Shown here: positions 58,801 through 64,000 of the stretch, in pieces
Layout: every line of letters starts with the position of its first letter
Numbering within the stretch: the first letter of the stretch is position 1
Origin: Neochlamydia sp. AcF84
GTDB lineage: Bacteria; Chlamydiota; Chlamydiia; Chlamydiales; Parachlamydiaceae
Length of the DNA: 64,000 bases
Reading direction: 5' to 3'
Assembly: GCF_011087585.1 (NCBI RefSeq)
Contig: NZ_VJOT01000043.1
Location: 43,562 to 107,561 of the forward strand
Notes under the pieces: model-generated
Databases searched by the model: none
Told to the model about the DNA's origin: nothing
What the model saw: only the letters and a program-made list of their open reading frames with translations
Program-made: the position numbers and the translations under genes

Positions 58801-61530
58801 CAAGAGATAAAAATAGTGGAGAATGAACCAGAGACGGGACAACTAAACTACAACTTCTTTTTTAAGGAAGACATTCATGATTTAAATCCTTCTTTACAAA
58901 AAGTAGGCAAGTTTGTTGATGATTTCATGTCACGAATTAGCCAAGAAATCTTTCAGGAGAAAATACGACCCCTTACCCATACCGTAGAAAGGAATGCTCA
59001 AAATCTTCCGCAGAGCATCCCTCAAGTATTAGATTGGATAACCAAAATCATTTCTCCGTGGGTCAATACTATTCTTAAAAAAGTTATAAAGCACGGTTAT
59101 AAGTTTGAGCTTGATACCTCCACCAAAAGCTTTTTTAATATTTTACTTAAAGAGCTAAAAGATAAAGATGGGGCCCTCAAAGAAGGCGTGTTCGATAAGA
59201 TGGAAGCTTATGTGCGAAAAATGAATCTCGTAACAACGAATGATGATTTACAGCTTTATTTGGAGCCCATTCGCCAATGGGCAAGCCAAAAGTATAACCA
59301 TTCGGAAGAAATTCATTCTTTAGCAGAATATACCGGTCCTCGTGATGTAAAATATGATATTATGGTTTCTAAATTTTATGTTGCGGCCGTTCAGTGGCTT
59401 ATTAGATATAAATTGGAAAGTCACATAGATGAATTTCAATACTTTTTAGAAAATAAGCTCTCTGGTATGGTAGAGCGCCATTTAACTAATAATATGCAGC
59501 GCTTATCTTCGCTGCTTTTTAATCGTATAGCTACTTTAATTAATCTTATTACTGACGAAGACTATAAAAACCTTTTTGATAATTCAGCGCAAATGATTAA
59601 TAACCAGTTAGTTAATTTAATTAAAGCAGAAAAAATTGTTGGCGCCAGCTTATCCCTAGTTAAAGGAAAAGAAAATGAAGCTGTTTGGCGCAAGCATATA
59701 GCGAGAGAGCTAATAGCTAAGGATACGACGGGAGAGCCTCGATACAATCTACCTGCTTTAGCACGCGTTTTAATTGATATTCCTTCTCATATAAAAAAAG
59801 AAGATATAGAAGGGTATAAGGCTGTAGAAGAAAATAAATTTTTCTTACCCCTTGTTGAAAAGCTTCTTAATTATGCTTTACCAACAGGCCATCAAGAACT
59901 TGTGGAAGGGAAGGTTATAGTACTAGATGCTTTTGAAGAGCTACTAGACAACATCATTATCGAGCCTGAAATTCAAAATATGGGGAAAGAGCTTCACCAA
60001 TTTCTTAAATCTTTGCTTCCACCAAAATTTGCTAGCAAAATTGATACCATAAACACCACGGTTGTTAAGATTAGCAAAAAATTTATTCTTAATGTAGTTA
60101 GACAAAATGCCACCAAAGTCTTAGCTCAGCAATTGAAAGGAATTTTTACAATTTTATCCGAAGAAAAAAAACGGATGGAGTTCCTGGCAGAAACTTTTTC
60201 TCTTATTCATAAAGAAATAATAAGATCTTTTGTTTCTTATACTATGACTATCAATGAACAACACTCCACCTACTTTTTCGCCATGATGCTTGAGAGTCAT
60301 TTGCAGCCCCGGCTTAAAGGAAGGCTTGTTGAGGAATTATGGGAGTCTTGTTCAAGTAGACTTAAATGTTCGTGGAAGGCGCTTAAAATTAGCGAGGTGG
60401 ATTTTCTAGAAAACCATCTACCTAATATTTTAATTGATTTTACCCTAGCATTTTTAGCAAAGTATCATATTGGAGACATTTCTCACTCCCAACTAAGGCT
60501 CTTAATTGAGGATCCAACTAGCGGAGCAGCTGTAAAAAGGATTGCTGAGATCCTGCTGCAGAAAATCTACGAAAAACATCCTGAAATGGAATTAGACCCT
60601 GCAAGCCATGAATACTTTCTCATTTATCTTAATCCCCTATTAGAAAAAATAGTTACAGAACTTAGAGAAAAGCAAAAAGTGCTGCGTAAAATCTCTCCTG
60701 ATGCGACCTTGGAAGCTGTGGATATTGATACTACTTTAAACAACTTCTTCATAGGAGCCAACGATAAACAAACGGTTTACGTAGACATGATTGCTAATAT
60801 TATCAAAATGGGTAAGCTAGGAGGCGATCCCACCGCATCTAAGATTACGTTCCTAGAGACGTTTATACAGCACATTACACAGACTTCTCGAGTTAGAAAT
60901 GCGTTAACAGCTGTTTTAGTACCAGCCATGCATCCTGTTCGAGCTTCTATTTTAGGAATTACTGATTTAATGGCTCAAGCTCTTAATAAAAATTATCTAA
61001 ATGATCAATTTATAAAAAATTTATTAAATCCTGAAACTTTGAATACCTTAAAGGTTAAAAAACAACAATTAAAGCGTCAGATTGAAGATAAAAGAAATCT
61101 ACTGAAGGCGGCAGAGGATAATCATAAAGCTGAGCAGCACAACAAAAAAATTATAAGACTGAAAGAGGAATTAGAAGAAATTCGGCGAGCGGTAAAGTTT
61201 AAAAAAATGGGCACCTCCGCAGAAAAAATAAAAGAGAATGAAGCTAAGATGGAAGGAAAATTTCAGCAGGGTTTATCACTGACTGCCACCATCTTGTACG
61301 ATTTAATTAATTTCTTTGTTAATGAAAATCAAAGCTTTTGGGCTAATCAATTGGGTAAATGGGGTTTGTGGATGGCAAGCGTGGATGAAATTCATCTCCA
61401 AGAAGTATTAAGAACTTTTTACGATAAATTTTTTCATAATGATGATTTAAATGAGGGATTATTTTTAGAAATTATGCAAATGCTTCTAAAACGGATAGAA
61501 GAAAAAAGCGCCCTTGCGCTAGAAAGGTAA
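55816..61530 (+). CDS. Giant protein of 1904 residues with an internal duplication, unknown function
   Basis: No family is recognised. The protein is soluble and almost wholly helical. Two halves appear homologous: about 285-345 (NHILQNRLPLIVEASLKENA, then LAEILDNMGDEQFTVLFDK) matches about 1205-1265 (FQYFLENKLSGMVERHLTNN, then IATLINLITDEDYKNLFDN), and about 717-765 (KYLDREVMKKLIKQ and a charged coiled coil) matches about 1723-1770 (NYLNDQFIKNLLNP and a charged coiled coil). A Pro/Ala-rich linker near 965-985 (ATPAPALTVPSTPSVEAV) separates them, preceded by a basic/aromatic patch (FIVGIFARLFNLFRTKK). No signal peptide or long membrane helix is seen. A structural or secreted factor is possible. 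Confidence 0.75.
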   Translation: MHPLPSIKPAKLAVPAPSSNPQKDRLHPSFSQGIARVWRHTTRFLSCGKLYNVPLTKRDLRIIEKFKHTQLYKFPHKLEVVACSNKEAPSHFNESLEGMRDFSRQLAQLAMECIHEQYIASPVKWVNEKSEEVPRIVSDLAQQAIKIGSLSVKPIFELIQKFEVNQKAIEQIDKLLGWAVQDVQPLDFKERKEFHLAFEAELLNKMDSKVDFVLPPASESLPQKNIKEHLEVCSAKIVDWLFESNHTQSLLSLFNDEPYKPSEEMINYVFQQALHLLVEKKIIFYKNKANHILQNRLPLIVEASLKENARNITDLVSGRLAEILDNMGDEQFTVLFDKIVEVISNHLTNVADSYEEAEKAASEHAKLEKYAQRVITCKPETQKEIRDYNLCKKYLQKLHEMGGVPAIEEDVLFKTFLALNGSKEFVIENNTTEEISKLFLNTLLPDVIENGKHVKGLENLLSTIKLPEEFTELFNEAKEIAQMVLTPEQYTELVDLGKNASDFKELALDGCSELIKIGFNEALELLIKQTSNPEELNLVMTSSILPATVDMMVQSFADDLIYHNLNKLAPYFYKLPHAAAEKKLLQLLFQLANEEGKLYGFSKEKEEAFFNIVKIRLDEIVKLIQKVKKRDPKKDGIRSVVAIIKAYYKEENAKGNNPHFANFIDVGLRVGQFGNFLPRLFNLKTIRNMSSKLITSSLHNLRQSYRPGLNRLIPLMEDKYLDREVMKKLIKQYPSLEELELDIQAIEERIKQVEEKVGFNSNDDRLLNQLLSMKKLLQHNLKLKEEILAEDNKHQKEVIQAQKNLSVEVDKVARLGYDMMLYKAKKKMPLIGKFIFRYLVGNTADKIGQTALRVIAKTIGRQSFNEHLLNKILLTSLSAIHMTTALNREVKPLLHPNNQLKIDHITVPVTAQSRQTPPLKIEIPLTGERLSTWGKIRRFIVGIFARLFNLFRTKKISLSGKQIKLMEYINKDKEATPAPALTVPSTPSVEAVSAIQEIKIVENEPETGQLNYNFFFKEDIHDLNPSLQKVGKFVDDFMSRISQEIFQEKIRPLTHTVERNAQNLPQSIPQVLDWITKIISPWVNTILKKVIKHGYKFELDTSTKSFFNILLKELKDKDGALKEGVFDKMEAYVRKMNLVTTNDDLQLYLEPIRQWASQKYNHSEEIHSLAEYTGPRDVKYDIMVSKFYVAAVQWLIRYKLESHIDEFQYFLENKLSGMVERHLTNNMQRLSSLLFNRIATLINLITDEDYKNLFDNSAQMINNQLVNLIKAEKIVGASLSLVKGKENEAVWRKHIARELIAKDTTGEPRYNLPALARVLIDIPSHIKKEDIEGYKAVEENKFFLPLVEKLLNYALPTGHQELVEGKVIVLDAFEELLDNIIIEPEIQNMGKELHQFLKSLLPPKFASKIDTINTTVVKISKKFILNVVRQNATKVLAQQLKGIFTILSEEKKRMEFLAETFSLIHKEIIRSFVSYTMTINEQHSTYFFAMMLESHLQPRLKGRLVEELWESCSSRLKCSWKALKISEVDFLENHLPNILIDFTLAFLAKYHIGDISHSQLRLLIEDPTSGAAVKRIAEILLQKIYEKHPEMELDPASHEYFLIYLNPLLEKIVTELREKQKVLRKISPDATLEAVDIDTTLNNFFIGANDKQTVYVDMIANIIKMGKLGGDPTASKITFLETFIQHITQTSRVRNALTAVLVPAMHPVRASILGITDLMAQALNKNYLNDQFIKNLLNPETLNTLKVKKQQLKRQIEDKRNLLKAAEDNHKAEQHNKKIIRLKEELEEIRRAVKFKKMGTSAEKIKENEAKMEGKFQQGLSLTATILYDLINFFVNENQSFWANQLGKWGLWMASVDEIHLQEVLRTFYDKFFHNDDLNEGLFLEIMQMLLKRIEEKSALALER

Positions 61531-62534
61531 TTCCTACTAAAGGAAAAATAAACCTGTATCCCTTGGATGAGAAAGTAATAAGATTCTATTCCAATAATCT
61601 TGCTCATGAAAATACTAGAGAAAGAAATAGAAAAAAAGCTTTAGAGGGTAAAATTTTTTCATTTAGGGCAATTAATTTTGATCATTTTTATTTTTAATAG
61701 AAGTAAGAATAAGCTAGACTGTATTCGTACAAGCTTTAGAAGCTTTCCTTCTTTTTTTAACTTTTTCATCCCTTTAAATTAGCCCTCAGTTGTTTGATTT
61801 TTGTATTTGCATCTACTACCTACTCCACCTGCTAAAAACGTCGAAAAGAAATTTTTGGTAAGTTAACACGAGTTATCGAATAAGGAAATAGTTGGAAAAA
61901 AGGCCTTCACAGGTTTTAAAAGTATTTTGCACTTAAAAAACTTAAAGCTAGAAGGTCGAAATGTTTGAAAAAGATGTCCATTGATTAATCTCCATTTTTT
62001 GCGATAAGGATGATTTTTGTAAGCAATCAGAGGTTAATGGCACACAATATGGTTTGAAAGCTATTTAAGAATCGCTAGTGGGAAAAACAATAAAAGAAAT
62101 AGAGGGCCAAAATTATCATTAAGCGAGGCGATGAGTAGTGTTATCGTTTCATAAAAGTGGCTATAGAACATTTAAAGATTACCATAGGCGATAAGTCATT
62201 CCGTCGCTGAAAAAATATCTTCCTCTTGTTCTTTCCTATCATAAGTTTATCACTTTAAAGAAGACATGCTTGTTTTCTCTTTTTATTTATTCACAAGCTT
62301 GTTTAAAGGAGTGTACAGGCATTTAATTTATCACTTCTACTCTATTGGCAGTATGTCATACCCGTCGTATCCACTCCCTTCCTAGTTTTTAAAAAAAATA
62401 GCAAAAAGGAAAAAAAATTCTATAGGGCACTTCTATGGATTTAAATTACACTTAGCTATTAATGATAGAGGGGAAATGTTTGGTTTATATGTTAACACCA
62501 TGAAATGTGGAGACCCAAGTCCCTGTGTCTGATC
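61531..62534. other. Gene-poor region before the LRR gene
   Basis: About 1 kb without a credible open frame or RNA gene. It precedes a strong hairpin and a stray leucine-rich-repeat unit. Confidence 0.35.
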
Positions 62535-62570
62535 TGTCGGCAGACATTTTTGGCAAAATGTTTGCCGACA
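62535..62570. repeat. Strong inverted repeat (16-bp arms)
   Basis: TGTCGGCAGACATTTT (62535-62550) pairs with AAAATGTTTGCCGACA (62555-62570) with a single G-T position and a 4-base loop. Its base composition is richer in G/C than its neighbourhood. No T-run follows. It could be a terminator of the minus-strand LRR gene, a mobile-element end or a structural repeat. Confidence 0.6.
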
Positions 62571-62593
62571 AGGGAGAGATATCCCACCAATTG

Positions 62594-62645
62594 GATAGCT
62601 GCCCGATTTCTGCTGTCAGACTGGTGAACTGGTTTTGATTTAAGT
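62594..62645 (-). pseudogene. Stray leucine-rich-repeat unit outside the LRR gene
   Basis: These 52 bases nearly match one repeat unit of the LRR gene (gctgcccgatttctgctg, then cagactggtgaactgg) in the same orientation, about 90 bases beyond its stop. On the minus strand it reads LNQNQFTSLTAEIGQLS. It is a remnant of a longer repeat tract or of a neighbouring LRR gene, left by recombination. Confidence 0.8.
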
Positions 62646-62731
62646 TTGGATGGCTTGTTTAAAGATAAGATGGCTAAAAATTTTTTATTTCATTTTAGCC
62701 CTCCCCAAATTAAAAAGTACTTACAACCATT

Positions 62732-64000
62732 CTACAATGGAAAACGCTGCCTTATTTTTTCTGCAATATCTTTCAAAGGATTTTCCGCTAATTCAAGTTT
62801 GGTAAGCTGAGACAGCTGCCCGATTTCTGCTGGCAGACTGGTGAGCTGGTTTTGATTTAAGTCAAGGCATTCCAGCTCAGACAACTGCCCAATTTCTCCA
62901 GGCAGGCTGGTAAGCTGGTTTTGAGTTAAATCAAGCCATTGCAGCTGAGACAGCTGCCCGATTTCTGCAGGCAGACTGGTGAGCTGGTTTTGAGTTAAAT
63001 CAAGCCATTGCAGCTGAGACAGCCGCCCGATTTCTCCAGGAAGGCTGGTGAGCTGGTTTTGAGTTAAGTAAAGCGCTTGTAATCGAGACAGCTGCCCGAT
63101 TTCTCCAGGAAGGTTGGTGAGCTGATTTTGATTTAAGTAAAGCCAGTGCAGCTGAGATAGCCGCCCGATTTCTGCAGGAAAGCTGGTGAGTTGGTTTTGA
63201 TTTAATTGAAGCCCTTTCAGCTGAGACAGCTGCCCTATTTCTGCAGGAAGGTTGGTGAGCTGGTTTTGATTTAAGTAAAGCCAGTGCAGCTGAGATAGCT
63301 GCCCTATTTCTGCAGGAAAGCTGGAGAGCTGGTTTTGATTTAAGGCCAGCGTTTGCAGCTGAGACAGCTGCCCAATTTCTGCAGGCAGACTGGTGAGCTG
63401 GTTTTGAGTTAAGTAAAGCGCTTGTAATCGAGACAGCTGCCCGATTTCTGTAGGCAGACTAGTGAGCTGGTTATGATCTAACATAAGCCATTGCAGATTA
63501 GGCAATTGGCCTATCTCCGGGGGTAAATAAGTCAAGCCTACTCTAGATAAATCTAAAGCTGTGGTATTTTTACAATTTTCTTCAATCCAACCTCTAAAAA
63601 GCTCCCCTTGTTTTTCTAAAGGTAAATACTTGATTTTTTCTTGACTTAAATATTCTTCCCCACCAGGAAGTTTTTTCCAAAGTAAAAGGCGATTAATATT
63701 TACAAGATAAGATGAGTAGTTAGCTAAAGTAAAATAATTTTTTTCAGTCTTTCCTTTAAATTCTAGAGGAGAAAGAGAACTAGCTAAAGTAAAGATTTGC
63801 CTAAAGATTGCATTTACCTTTGCTGTTTCAGAAAGCCTAATTTCTAGCTTATAAATCCTACCTAAGATAAAAGCCTGCTTGTTAATATCCTCTTGGGAAA
63901 CATGTACTTTACCTATTTGTTTATAAAGAGAAGGCATCACTTCAGAAGCCAGCAGATGATGCCATCTTTTACAGACGCTAAATAAGGAAGGAGCTGCGCA
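62732..64000 (-). CDS. F-box-like/leucine-rich-repeat protein, 5' end beyond the window
   Basis: Twelve 23-residue repeats of the type LxxLxLxxNxLTSLPxEIGQLSQ fill the C-terminal 270 residues and form a plant/bacterial-type LRR solenoid. An internal GTG at 63940 could begin a 402-residue protein, but the frame is open to the window edge, where it encodes APSLFSVCKRWHHLLAS. This matches the second half of an F-box (L-x-x-V-C-K-R-W-x-x-L). F-box/LRR proteins act in eukaryotes as substrate receptors of SCF ubiquitin ligases, and many are known in amoeba-associated chlamydiae. The protein would then be a type III effector that directs host ubiquitination. The true start is to the right of this window. 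Confidence 0.85.
   Translation of the reverse strand, partial: CAAPSLFSVCKRWHHLLASEVMPSLYKQIGKVHVSQEDINKQAFILGRIYKLEIRLSETAKVNAIFRQIFTLASSLSPLEFKGKTEKNYFTLANYSSYLVNINRLLLWKKLPGGEEYLSQEKIKYLPLEKQGELFRGWIEENCKNTTALDLSRVGLTYLPPEIGQLPNLQWLMLDHNQLTSLPTEIGQLSRLQALYLTQNQLTSLPAEIGQLSQLQTLALNQNQLSSFPAEIGQLSQLHWLYLNQNQLTNLPAEIGQLSQLKGLQLNQNQLTSFPAEIGRLSQLHWLYLNQNQLTNLPGEIGQLSRLQALYLTQNQLTSLPGEIGRLSQLQWLDLTQNQLTSLPAEIGQLSQLQWLDLTQNQLTSLPGEIGQLSELECLDLNQNQLTSLPAEIGQLSQLTKLELAENPLKDIAEKIRQRFPL
62800..63530. repeat. Tandem 69-bp repeats encoding leucine-rich repeats
   Basis: About ten units of 69 bp, each containing cagctgcccgatttctgc or a close variant, lie head to tail inside the LRR gene. Neighbouring units are nearly identical at DNA level, so unequal recombination can change the copy number without breaking the frame. 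Confidence 0.9.

Noticed and set aside
62800..63530. Regular repeats considered as a CRISPR array
   Set aside because: The repeats are in-frame coding units without unique spacers and encode a leucine-rich-repeat solenoid.

Overview
The window looks like chromosomal DNA of an amoeba-associated chlamydia (Parachlamydiaceae; the leucine-rich-repeat style points to Neochlamydia or a close relative, an inference). The DNA is AT-rich. Gene blocks follow an order I recall from Chlamydia trachomatis: chaperone-like gene/dnaQ (CT260-CT261), ABC exporter/accA/unknown/HU (CT264-CT267) and pepF/groES/groEL (CT112-CT110). Between these lie lineage-specific proteins, eukaryotic-like domains (F-box, leucine-rich repeats, pentapeptide repeats) and decayed mobile DNA.

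Layout. 1-10.9 kb: gene tail, rimO, an unknown membrane protein, a coupled minus-strand operon (two unknowns plus priA), a FliO-like protein, a small lipoprotein, a Mcsc/CT260-like chaperone, dnaQ and an epimerase-like protein. 11-15.3 kb: a 642-residue unknown and a Fic locus with a palindromic operator and an in-frame stop. 15.3-25.5 kb: queC, an ABC exporter with an EF-hand-like loop, accA, an L,D-transpeptidase, HU, tyrS, nif3, rpiA, a bifunctional-nuclease-domain protein and HPr. 25.8-30.2 kb: a small repeat peptide and two paralogous polytopic membrane proteins, both followed by strong hairpins. 31-35.2 kb: pepF, a CIRCE-controlled groES-groEL operon and tRNA-Asn. 35.2-37.6 kb: a decayed element beside the tRNA, with two serine-recombinase remnants around a RelE/HigB-type toxin-antitoxin pair and a frameshifted second antitoxin. 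37.6-44.3 kb: sparse accessory DNA with a membrane protein, a pentapeptide-repeat/glutamine-amidotransferase fusion, an orphan NuoC-like protein and a possible Inc-like protein. 44.3-51.7 kb: two DUF502 proteins coupled to holC, a methyladenine glycosylase, rnr and leuS. 52.3-64 kb: a 920-residue unknown, a 1904-residue protein with an internal duplication, and an F-box-like/LRR protein that runs off the right edge.

How it fits together. Housekeeping genes cover translation, replication restart, lipid and cell-wall synthesis, protein folding and tRNA modification. The accessory genes have features of host-interaction factors: a candidate type III chaperone, an F-box/LRR protein, a pentapeptide-repeat enzyme, and large or polytopic proteins without recognisable domains. 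No rRNA, CRISPR array or intact transposase was seen.
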